A stretch of DNA of 64,000 nt from Epiperipatus broadwayi (taxonomy: Eukaryota > Onychophora > Udeonychophora > Euonychophora > Peripatidae), in NCBI GenBank assembly GCA_028023455.1, contig JAQFVV010006215.1, positions 8,504,950-8,568,949 on the forward strand, read 5' to 3'. The translations under genes and the position numbers were made by a program. Of the stretch, positions 24,770 through 34,965 are shown one piece after another. The notes under the pieces were generated by a model. It made no database searches. It saw only the letters and a list, made by a program, of their open reading frames with translations, and was not told the DNA's origin. Positions within the stretch are counted from its first letter, which is position 1; every line of letters begins with the position of its first letter.

Positions 24770-26468
24770 TGTACCACTAATGAAAGTGTGATTTGAGAAC
24801 ACATACTCTGCATTACATGAGGAATCATTTATTATTAAATGATCAAATTAAATTTAAAAAAAAAGTCCTAATAAAAGTGAAATATAAAATGTTTTAAACG
24901 CAAACTTGCAAAAGTAAAGTATTGCATCATCTTGTTGTTTAACAAAATAAAAGAAAGTTTAGTAATAAAGAGCAAGTAGGATGGGGGGCAAAAATTAACT
25001 CTTATGAAAAAAGTTAAAAATTAGCTCTCTGTTTTTATAAATTTAAATTTAAAAAAAAGGAAATATGTAAAAAGAAAGCTTTTAAACTTAAATCCACTTA
25101 AAGATTGCCTGGCTGATAAATAAAAGAAAAGAAATAATATAACTCCCATTGCATTAATTAAAGAGACAAAGGAAAGGATTCAGGACTGCATATTATCAAG
25201 ACATTAGATTAATCTAAGCAAGAATTTAGATTAAAACATAGCATAAAATTAATTAAGAAAATGTCAATTAATTAAATCAGATCAAGGGAGAAGCATATAA
25301 AAGGACAGAGATTAATTTCATTATTATTATTATAGCACTATTGTTATTACTTTATTATATAGTCTATATTCGTTATTATCCAATATTGCTATTGTATAAG
25401 AACTTTCAAAGAAGACAGCAAGGACCATTAACATCTCCAGCATGCAGTGCTAGACAGTAACCGAAGTGTGTGGCCAGTTTTCAATCCCAATTCTGTGGAA
25501 GAGCAGATGTTCTCCCTCTAGAAATCATGTTCACCTTATGATCTGAAAATTCATATAATATCTCTCTCCATTAAAACATGGAAAATCAAGAAGCCAAACC
25601 ATTAATGGGAAAGAAAAGCCAACTGGGTGTTCAACAAAGAAGGAGAAAGCAATGAATTGTGTCCCTAGAAGTGTAATGTGCTATCTACAAAACTCTTAGG
25701 TAACTATAAACTTTATTATTCCAATTTAAAGACTTGAACATTGTTTGAAGAAAAGTCTTTAATGAACTTTATTAGCTACAGCCACAGTAATCTCTAAGTT
25801 ACCTCTATAAATTATTACATAGCTTTATATCTTAAAGTGTGTGCATATATTTAAATTTATCATAACATATTTTAATATGTGTAAAACTTTTAAGTTGCTT
25901 TATGAATTTTTATTATAGTTTATCTTAACGTGTGTATGTATATTTAAATTTATAATGTGTTTATTATAATGTATTTTAATTAGAAGTGTGTTTAAATAAA
26001 TCTTTTGTTTGCTTAATTATTGTTTGGTCAATTCTCTCCCTTATAGTTGCATCACTAATAGGTTAATTTACAGTTAATTATAAATGTATTAAAGTTTTTC
26101 TTTCCCACAATTGAGAAAATGAGCTAGCTTTGGATATATCAAGCACTAGATTGTATACCTGTCATCTGGGCAAGCTTATTATATAACTTATGATTAGCTG
26201 GTGTCTGAGGTCTAGCAAATGAAAATGCTTTGGATGGTAGTGGTTTGAATTTAGAAGGCAAGGAGTTCTATACTCTAGAAATGTGGTTGCAGGTTATACT
26301 TTATATAGCCTTGGTCTGGTTATAGATACCATTGGTGTTTGATCTGCCTGTGGTATTATATTCCTCTGCTTGAAGGGACAGTTTTCTGCAATAGTGAAAG
26401 TGCAGCCAGAATTAAGATCAAGATTTCTAATTATAGATAATCATAGTGATTTTCTCCCACCCAGTTCA
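24770..26468 (+). repeat. 3' LTR (1,699 bp) of the old gypsy-type element
   Basis: Aligned along its whole length with 19993-21713, with many differences. It is preceded by a weak polypurine stretch (actggaggg). It ends directly at the (AT)n tract in which the next LTR element sits. Confidence 0.87.
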
Positions 26469-26486
26469 ATATATATATATATATAT

Positions 26487-28795
26487 TGAAACAGATATTC
26501 TGTTCCTCATATAAATATTCATAAGATCCCCCCCCCATTCAAAAATGTCTAGCGTGATTCAGTCTAATTGGAAACGCAATAAAGTTGTGATTCGTTAAAA
26601 ATGAAAAATAAAATCATATTTTTGATTTTTAGTATTGATGGATTTAAATAAAATGTTATATCGTCTTATTTTATTTTTTTTTATCTGTCTCAATAAAAAA
26701 AAAAGAAATTAATTATCCAATCATTAAAAAGAAAGAAAAAGGATACTTGAGTTAAACTGAGGCAGTATTCAAATTAGACACGTCGTGGGAAGAAAAGAAC
26801 TTTTTTTTTCTCTCTCTCGTCTTACACAGAGAGGCAGAACATATTGAATTTTTTTTCTTTAAAAAGAAAAAAGTGTATTACTTAATTCATTTGACATATT
26901 AAAATATAGCCTTAACAAAACGTGAAGATGGAAAAAGAAAGCTTTACTAGAGGAATTATAATAATAATGGGGTAATTTAGCGGCTTCACTTTCTCCACGC
27001 TGTGCCATGACTTTCCATAAATGAAATAACCCGCCTTCTTTTTGAGTAAATTGGACTGTAAAACTGGAAGGTAATTTTTATAAAATATTAAGACATATTT
27101 ATCATACGTTATAAAGTGGAATTATGAAATAATTATATAGAATTTGTTTTATAAAATATTAAAACATTTTTATCATACGTTATAAAATGAAGTTATGAAA
27201 TGGTTATGCGCAAATTTATTTATAAAAATATTTGAACATATTTATTATATGGATTAGAAATACTTTAATTACTAAATGATAAATGCTCCACAAGCCAAAC
27301 AGAATTTATGTATATGAATATACTTTTATATTTGACTAAATTATAAATGCTCCACAAGCCAAACAGAGTTTATGTGTATGAATATACCTTTATATTTGAC
27401 TAAATTAGAAATGCTTTAATTGCATACTACTTCTATCTGAGTAATGTAACAGAACTTATGTGTATGAATATACTGTTATATTTGGCTAAATTATAAATGC
27501 CTCAATTATCAAATGATAAATGCTCTACAAACCAAGAATTGTTGAGTTCAAATATCTACCAATCAGTAATAATTCATAAAATGATGAAATGCTGTATAAA
27601 TCATAAATGCTTGACTGCTTCTAAGTTTCTTATAATGTAACAGAGTTTATGTATAAGAATATACTTTTATATTTGACTAAATTATAAATGCTTTAATTAC
27701 CAAATGATGAATGCTCCACAAACCAAGAATTGCTGAATTTAAATATTTACCAATCAGTAGTAATTCATAAAATAACAAAATGTCATATAAATCATAAATG
27801 CTTAACTGCTACCAAGCTTCTTCTCATAAAGGAATACAAAAATAAACTATTGTTGAATTGGAATATTTCCAAGCTTCTTCTCATAAAGGAATACAAAAAT
27901 AAACTATTGTTGAATTGGAATATTTCCAAGCTTCTTCTCATAAAGGAATACAAAGATAAACTATTGTTGAATTGGAATATTTCCAAGCTTCTTCTCATAA
28001 AGGAATACAAAAATAAACTATTGTTGAATTGGAATATTTCCAAGCTTCTTTTCATAAAGGAATACAAAAATGAACTATTGTTGAATTGGAATATTTCCAA
28101 GCTTCTTCTCATAAAGGAATACAAAAATGAACTATTGTTGAATTAGGATGTTTCCAAGTTTCTTCTCATAAATGAATTCAAAATGAACTATTGTTGGATC
28201 GGAATATTTCCAAACTTCTTCTCATAAAGGAATTCAAAAATGAACTATTGTTGAATTAGACTGTTTCCAAATGTCTTCTCATAATGAACGTGTAAATGAA
28301 CTATTGATAAAGAAAAAAGAACTGCTTCTAGCTCTTTCATAAGTAAAATGAAAAAGAGTAATCATGTGGATAGAAATGAACTTCGTTAGAAATTGCTAAT
28401 TAATTGTTATTTAATAAATTTTTTTTGTTACTAAAAATTAAATTGGTTATCCAGTTCTCCAGTTTTGTTTTATTTTATTGCATCACTCACCAATTATAGC
28501 ACTGGTTCATGAGAATCTCATGCTTACTGAGCTACGTCTGACATAACTAGACCTAGGCCAGTCAGGTTGTAGTAAGACGGAACTCTAATGGCGCTGTTTG
28601 GAAAACCAAACATATAAATGTTTAGATGTTCCCAGTCTTTATGGTACTACATCCTCTGATGAGCAGGAAATATTGTTGTAGGAGGCATTAACATCTGCAT
28701 TAGGAATGTCAATTGATAGTTCCTTCCTACAGCATGCTCATCAGAAAATTGTTACAACTGATGTAATAAAAGGGTTGTATGGCGGTCTGGTTACA
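26487..28795 (+). repeat. 5' LTR (2,309 bp) with internal tandem repeats
   Basis: It contains: roughly 60-70-bp repeats with atcatacgttataaa (27075-27240); longer repeats with aatgctccacaagccaaac (27240-27780); a 57-bp minisatellite (27812-28270); and an imperfect hairpin near its 3' end (28656-28745, ctgatgagca paired with tgctcatcag). Confidence 0.92.
27812..28270 (+). repeat. 57-bp minisatellite inside the 5' LTR
   Basis: About eight tandem copies of a 57-bp unit (ccaagcttcttctcataaag and following), the last ones diverged. As 57 is a multiple of three, it gives open frames on both strands with a 19-residue period; these are by-products. The same array is at 32606-33065 in the other LTR. 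Confidence 0.95.
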
Positions 28796-29008
28796 TTTGT
28801 CGTCCAACTGTGAGGCTTTATCCAGCTAGCCTAACCATAGGCTCCGGTTACATTTGTCGTCCAACTGTGAGGCTTTATCCAGCTAGCCTAACCATAGGCA
28901 GCTATTACATTGTCATCCAACTGTGAGGCTTTATCTGGCTAGCCTACTCATAGGCCGGTTAATTTGCCACCCTACTGTGAGTTCCGATCTAGCTAGCCTA
29001 CTCATAGG
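28785..29008 (+). repeat. 57-bp tandem array spanning LTR end and primer site
   Basis: Four copies begin at the LTR's last bases. Each holds (c)ggttaca, the LTR terminus, followed by tttgtcgtccaactgtgag or a variant, then a segment ending cctaaccatagg. The starts of ttaca lie at 28791, 28848 and 28905, a period of 57 bp. The last copy is most diverged. So the LTR/primer-site junction has been multiplied in the leader. Confidence 0.88.
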
Positions 29009-29233
29009 CATAAGCAGATCACGATTCTGTGATATGAACAGTGCATATGATGTAGTGATGTAATTTGTTCAGGAAGGATGGAAAAATAAAAGTCTAAAAG
29101 AAAAACACAAAATGAATGGCATAAAGAATGAAACAGGCATTTCAAAGAAGATGGAGTAAAATCATGGTGTGGATGGAGAGAGAAGATTATTAAAGTTGAA
29201 ATTAAAAAAATACCACTAAACTAGAATAAAATA

Positions 29234-29584
29234 TTGATGAAAACCAGATCAAAATCAAAAAAGATGATGAATACAGAAAGCATAGAGGATCTTCCTGAGG
29301 AAGAAGATAAAAAGAAAAGAGACAAACAAAGAGAAGAAGATATCAAACAAAGAGAGGAATATAACCAAAAATGGGATAAACAAAGAGAAGAAGATAACCA
29401 AAAATGGAATAAACAAAGAGAAGAAGATAACCAAAAATGGGATAAACAAAGAGAAGAAGATATCAAACAAAGAGAAGAATATAACCAAAAATGGGATAAA
29501 CAAAGAGAAGAATATAACAAGCAAGCAATAGAAGCAAACCAAAGAATAGAAAAACGAATTAAAGAAGCAGTGGAAAAACAATGA
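29234..29584 (+). CDS. Charged coiled-coil-like ORF of the young LTR element (Gag N-terminus-like)
   Basis: 116 codons. After a basic start (KTRSKSKK) and an acidic stretch it is made of repeats of about 11-19 residues rich in Lys, Arg, Glu and Gln (NQKWDKQREEDNQKW), likely one long helix or coiled coil. It sits downstream of the leader array, where gag is expected, but shows no capsid fold motif or zinc knuckle. An internal in-frame repeat expansion has made its length. There is an alternative ATG one codon in. The stop at 29582-29584 is 16 bp before the next frame starts. Function unknown. Confidence 0.55.
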   Translation: MMKTRSKSKKMMNTESIEDLPEEEDKKKRDKQREEDIKQREEYNQKWDKQREEDNQKWNKQREEDNQKWDKQREEDIKQREEYNQKWDKQREEYNKQAIEANQRIEKRIKEAVEKQ

Positions 29585-29600
29585 AAAGTTCAACCAGTTA

Positions 29601-30317
29601 ATGAAGGAAATAATTCAACCTAAAAAATTGGATGAGGAGGAAACTTTGGAATTTCCAACCAAAGATATTTTAAAGGAATCACAAATTGAATATCCTATTA
29701 CTGATGAAGCAAAATTTGAGATTGTTAAAAAGGAAGAAATTGAAATTACAAAGAGTGATCTTGAAATTGTCAATCTACCTTCAGGAAAACTTCTGATTTT
29801 GGAATATACCTCTAAAATTGAAAATAAAGAAACAGTATATACAGAAGCTGAGAATGAAATTGTATCAAATACAGTAAAAGAGTTTCAAATGGATGAAAAT
29901 GAATCTAATAAAGCAAAATTAAAATCTTCTGATCTTCAAGAAGATGAAAAACGTGAAAATGAACATAATCAAAATATAACAAGGGGACTGTCCAATATAG
30001 AAGAAAATGTTTCAGAAAAATTGTCTGATATATGCTATGAAATAGTAAAGGAGATAGAGAAAGAAACCATAAAATGGAAAGAAAAGTGTGTTAGTCCTCA
30101 GCCATATGTAAAAATTATAAACAAAAGCTTAATAAACTCAAATCAAAAATTGAGTACAGAAAAAAAATATATAAAGACAGTTATTAAAAATATAGTTGCT
30201 TACGCAGGAAAAGACACCAAAAGGGAATCTGAAAACTCAGGATTTATAAGTGTGAAAGAAATTAAACAACAAGAAACCTTTGCAAATACTAAAAAAATAA
30301 TTACTATGGCAGAATAA
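29601..30317 (+). CDS. ORF of unknown function in the young LTR element
   Basis: 238 codons, acidic and lysine-rich, with no membrane segment or known domain that I recognise. The same frame continues after the TAA at 30315-30317 for about 99 more codons to a TAA ending at 30614. This tail is strongly basic and contains GPYRTRIIRRS, reminiscent of the basic tail at the end of many gypsy-type Pol proteins, and an SRSMSP stretch. So the original frame may have been longer and the TAA may be a mutation. Whether this derives from gag, pol or is new is undecided. Confidence 0.5.
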   Translation: MKEIIQPKKLDEEETLEFPTKDILKESQIEYPITDEAKFEIVKKEEIEITKSDLEIVNLPSGKLLILEYTSKIENKETVYTEAENEIVSNTVKEFQMDENESNKAKLKSSDLQEDEKRENEHNQNITRGLSNIEENVSEKLSDICYEIVKEIEKETIKWKEKCVSPQPYVKIINKSLINSNQKLSTEKKYIKTVIKNIVAYAGKDTKRESENSGFISVKEIKQQETFANTKKIITMAE

Positions 30318-31209
30318 CCATTTAAAAGGAAACTTTTATGTAAAAACGAAATACCACCATGGAAGAGGAGTAGGAGAAAATTCACAGATGGTGTTCATGG
30401 TCCATATCGGACGCGTATAATTAGAAGATCAAACAGTAACAAGGATCTCCAAAGAAAATACAGAAGTGAAGAAGCAAGACACCACAGTAATGTTAAACAT
30501 GATAAATTTTCAACAAAGAGACGATCCAGAAGTATGTCACCTCATAATATAAAAGAGGACTATAGGAGAACTGATCATGATCCTCAGTCTCCTCAAACCA
30601 GGTTGCAGTTATAATTCAGAATAAAATGGAGATAGCTGATGGGAAAAGTTTGTGAGTGTGATGTAGTGATGCATGAACTTGTGTTTTTCATGTTGAGATG
30701 GTGGATGATTGAGCGGAGCTGCTTGGATGCATTGTGTTATGATGCTCCGAAGTATATGCTCGGCACTATCCAGACCTGGATGTTGTGCTCCAAGAGTAGT
30801 CCAGCAGTGCGTATATATAGGTCTCATGGATAGGCCTTGGTCTCATGGATAGGCCAAATGATAGCCCCTAAGACTCACCGAAGCTGAGCAGGGTTGGCTG
30901 AGTGCCAAATTGATTTTTTTTCTCTGGCTCCTATTCTTGGTTGGATGATACTTCTAGGTACAAGAGAGGTAGTGCTTAAAATGAGATATTTTCTCGTGAC
31001 GTCATGAGGCGGTGTGTACTGGTAGTTTGTGCTTGGCCGTCTACTTATCCTGGCATTGGAGGCTATGGTTCATGTATTCACTTTTCCAGCTCATCTTACC
31101 TATTCATCAGCATATCTAAAACCAGGCAGTACTGAGAAATAATGTGTATAGTATATGGAATGAAATCGTATTTCCAGGCGATTTCATCCCAAAATTTGGT
31201 GAGGGGTAA

Positions 31210-33589
31210 TGAAACAGATATTCTGTTCCTCATATAAATATTCATAAGATGCCCCCCCCATTCAAAAATGTCTAGCGTGATTCAGTCTAATTGGAAATGC
31301 AATAAAGTTGTGATTCGTTAAAAATGAAAAATAAAATCATATTTTTGATTTTTAGTATTGATGGATTTAAATAAAATGTTATATCGTCTTATTTTATTTT
31401 TTTTTTATCTGTCTCAATAAAAAAAAAAGAAATTAATTATCCAATCATTAAAAAGAAAGAAAAAGGATACTTGAGTTAAACTGAGGCAGTATTCAAATTA
31501 GACATGTCGTGGGAAGAAAAGAACTTTTTTTTTCTCTCTCTCGTCTTACACAGAGAGGCAGAACATATTGAATTTTTTTTCTTTAAAAAGAAAAAAGTGT
31601 ATTACTTAATTCATTTGACATATTAAAATATAGCCTTAACAAAACGTGAAGATGGAAAAAGAAAGCTTTACTAGAGGAATTATAATAATAATGGGGTAAT
31701 TTAGCGGCTTCACTTTCTCCACGCTGTGCCATGACTTTCCATAAATGAAATAACCCGCCTTCTTTTTGAGTAAATTGGACTGTAAAACTGGAAGGTAATT
31801 TTTATAAAATATTAAGACATATTTATCATACGTTATAAAGTGGAATTATGAAATAATTATATAGAATTTGTTTTATAAAATATTAAAACATTTTTATCAT
31901 ACGTTATAAAATGAAGTTATGAGATAATTGCATAGAATTTATTTTGTAAAATATTAGAACATGTTTATCATACGTTATAAAATGAAGTTATGAAATGGTT
32001 ATGTGCAAATTTATTTATAAAAATATTTGAACATATTTATTATATGGATTAGAAATACTTTAATTACTAAATGATAAATGCTCCACAAGCCAAACAGAAT
32101 TTATGTATATGAATATACTTTTATATTTGACTAAATTATAAATGCTCCACAAGCCAAACAGAGTTTATGTGTATGAATATACCTTTATATTTGACTAAAT
32201 TAGAAATGCTTTAATTGCATACTACTTCTATCTGAGTAATGTAACAGAACTTATGTGTATGAATATACTTTTATATTTGGCTAAATTATAAATGCCTCAA
32301 TTATCAAATGATAAATGCTCTACAAACCAAGAATTGTTGAGTTCAAATATCTACCAATCAGTAATAATTCATAAAATGATGAAATGCTGTATAAATCATA
32401 AATGCTTGACTGCTTCTAAGTTTCTTATAATGTAACAGAGTTTATGTATAAGAATATACTTTTATATTTGACTAAATTATAAATGCTTTAATTATCAAAT
32501 GATGAATGCTCCACAAACCAAGAATTGCTGAATTTAAATATTTACCAATCAGTAGTAATTCATAAAATAACAAAATGTCATATAAATCATAAATGCTTAA
32601 CTGCTACCAAGCTTCTTCTCATAAAGGAATACAAAAATAAACTATTGTTGAATTGGAATATTTCCAAGCTTCTTCTCATAAAGGAATACAAAAATAAACT
32701 ATTGTTGAATTGGAATATTTCCAAGCTTCTTCTCATAAAGGAATACAAAGATAAACTATTGTTGAATTGGAATATTTCCAAGCTTCTTCTCATAAAGGAA
32801 TACAAAAATAAACTATTGTTGAATTGGAATATTTCCAAGCTTCTTCTCATAAAGGAATACAAAAATGAACTATTGTTGAATTGGAATATTTCCAAGCTTC
32901 TTCTCATAAAGGAATACAAAAATGAACTATTGTTGAATTAGGATGTTTCCAAGTTTCTTCTCATAAATGAATTCAAAATGAACTATTGTTGGATCGGAAT
33001 ATTTCCAAACTTCTTCTCATAAAGGAATTCAAAAATGAACTATTGTTGAATTAGACTGTTTCCAAATGTCTTCTCATAATGAACGTGTAAATGAACTATT
33101 GATAAAGAAAAAAGAACTGCTTCTAGCTCTTTCATAAGTAAAATGAAAAAGAGTAATCATGTGGATAGAAATGAACTTCGTTAGAAATTGCTAATTAATT
33201 GTTATTTAATAAATTTTTTTGTTACTAAAAATTAAATTGGTTATCCAGTTCTCCAGTTTTGTTTTATTTTATTGCATCACTCACCAATTATAGCACTGGT
33301 TCATGAGAATCTCATGCTTACTGAGCTACGTCTGACATAACTAGACCTAGGCCAGTCAGGTTGTAGTAAGACGGAACTCTAATGGCGCTGTTTGGAAAAC
33401 CAAACATATAAATGTTTAGATGTTCCCAGTCTTTATGGTACTACATCCTCTGATGAGCAGGAAATATTGTTGTAGGAGGCATTAACATCTGCATTAGGAA
33501 TGTCAATTGATAGTTCCTTCCTACAGCATGCTCATCAGAAAATTGTTACAACTGATGTAATAAAAGGGTTGTATGGCGGTCCGGTTACA
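31210..33589 (+). repeat. 3' LTR (2,380 bp)
   Basis: Nearly identical to 26487-28795. The extra length is essentially one additional roughly 71-bp unit near 31919-31990 (gagataattgcatagaattt and following), a copy-number change in a tandem array. The 57-bp minisatellite is at 32606-33065. Confidence 0.92.
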
Positions 33590-34965
33590 ATATATATATA
33601 TATATATGAAAGGTATGAAGTTATCCATTTATAATTACTTAATTAGAGAGCACATTACTTAGAACAGTAGCTAATAAAAATTATCTATCTGAGGCTAAGA
33701 GTGAAAATTAAATATTAGGTTAATTGCATTCAAAAAAAAGAATCCATATATATATGTATATAATCTATTAACATTATTTATTTATGACTTTTCTAATTTT
33801 TTTTAAATTGTTTTATCAAAAGTTGCTGCATCATAAAATTATAAGTTATATAAATTTCTATAGAGGGCATAAATAAATTATGTTAATAGATTACATGTTT
33901 ATATAGTATTTTATTAATATATACATATAATCAAGTCATATGTCACATGACTTATATAGCTTGAATTTATAAATATGTAAAATAAAAAGCATGCTAATAG
34001 CTTTCTAAACAAGCTTTTTTTATGATGAATGCTACAAGAGAAAGCATTCAAATCATCTTTATCTAGAATTGTCTCCATTCCCAGACTGGTTTCGAGCTAT
34101 GGCTCTCTTCAATGAGAAGATAGAACACCAGATTTAAAACACCAACTGAAGCTAAGCATTTATCTAATGGTTAACTCTTATGAAGAAGATTTGAAATTTT
34201 CAGACATCTACATGTCTTAAAATTCAGCTCTCCAACTGAAATAATCATTTGGACCTGAACTTAATTAAGATAAACCATATACTAATAGGCTTAGCAATTT
34301 AATTCAGCCAAAGCCCCCAACAGCAAAATAATAATCGTAATAAAATCAAGTAATATGTCACATGACATATAGCTTGCATTTACACATATTGTAAAATAAA
34401 GAGCATGCTAATAACTCTAAACAAGCTTTTTTAATGATAGATGCTACAAGAGAAAGCATTGAAATCATCTTTATCTAGGATTGTTCCCATCCTCTGACTG
34501 GTTTTGAGTTATGGCTCATTTCAGTAAGGAGCTAGGACACCAAATTTAAAACATCACCTCAAGCTAAGCATTTATCTAATAGTTAACTCTTAAGATATGA
34601 AAATTTGTATCTTTTAAAATATCAAATTTTACTTCCACATTTTTGAAATTATTTGATTTAATATGCTTGATTTTATAAAATATAAAATAATTAGTATATT
34701 TTGAAAAGCTGTAGAAATGTCTATCACTGTAATAAAGAAAGGTAAGCATTGAGTTTTCATTGTATGTTTTATTGCTTTGGCTGCCCTGTGTGGTTTAACA
34801 AAATTGTAGAGTATCATTCTCTGGAATTGTGGTTTCTAGGATTGATGCCTTTGCTGAACTTCCAGCACTTAAACTTATTTTGAACTCTTCAGCAATAAAA
34901 CCATTAAAATATGGTTTTTATTGTTTTAACTGCAAGATCTTTTTCCAGAAAAGTCTTCAATATAT
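33590..34965. repeat. (AT)n tract and two copies of an interspersed repeat
   Basis: An (AT)n run at 33590-33607 flanks the young LTR element. 33930-34150 and 34345-34560 are diverged direct copies of one repeat (tatgtcacatgac, caagcttttt, gctacaagagaaagcatt, gactggttt), the family seen folded at 23400-23660. I see no gene in 34600-34965. Confidence 0.7.

Larger units (their letters stand above)
19993..26468 (+). mobile_element. Old Ty3/gypsy-type LTR element, long LTRs, gag remnant, no pol
   Basis: LTRs at 19993-21713 and 24770-26468 begin tgtac and end gttca, and differ by many substitutions and indels. The flanks are ATAT-type (tatat before, atata after), consistent with a 4-bp ATAT duplication but ambiguous in TA-rich DNA. 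After the left LTR, TGGCTTTCCAACATGG (from 21716) resembles a degenerate tRNA-Lys primer site. The 3.1-kb interior carries a broken gag (22060-23127) and no recognisable RT or integrase. It is related to the element at 54026-60172 (similar Gag and LTR 3' regions). Confidence 0.87.
26487..33589 (+). mobile_element. Young 7.1-kb LTR element without reverse transcriptase (LARD-like)
   Basis: LTRs 26487-28795 and 31210-33589 are near-identical, start TGAAACAG and end GGTTACA. I count roughly ten substitutions plus one indel of about 71 bp. Both outer flanks are (AT)n runs, so it inserted into an (AT)n tract just downstream of the older element. A primer-site-like TGTCGTCCAACTGTGAGG follows the left LTR, and the purine run ggtgaggggtaa precedes the right one. 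The 2.4-kb interior has two charged open frames (29234-29584, 29601-30317) plus a basic tail, but no RT, RNase H or integrase. It would need enzymes in trans. Confidence 0.9.

Noticed and set aside
27730-28146. 138-codon frame (and the same at 32525-32941) with a 19-residue repeat, plus antisense 110-codon frames
   Set aside because: It is the 57-bp LTR minisatellite read in frame; open on both strands because 57 is divisible by three. No start context or domain.
27812-29008. CRISPR-like array
   Set aside because: The repeats are contiguous tandem units without unique spacers, in a eukaryotic LTR element; no cas-like genes.
29221-29593. Antisense frames of 99 and 112 codons opposite the charged ORF
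   Set aside because: Low-complexity mirror images of the Lys/Glu-rich repeat on the + strand (runs of Phe, Leu, Ser); no independent support.
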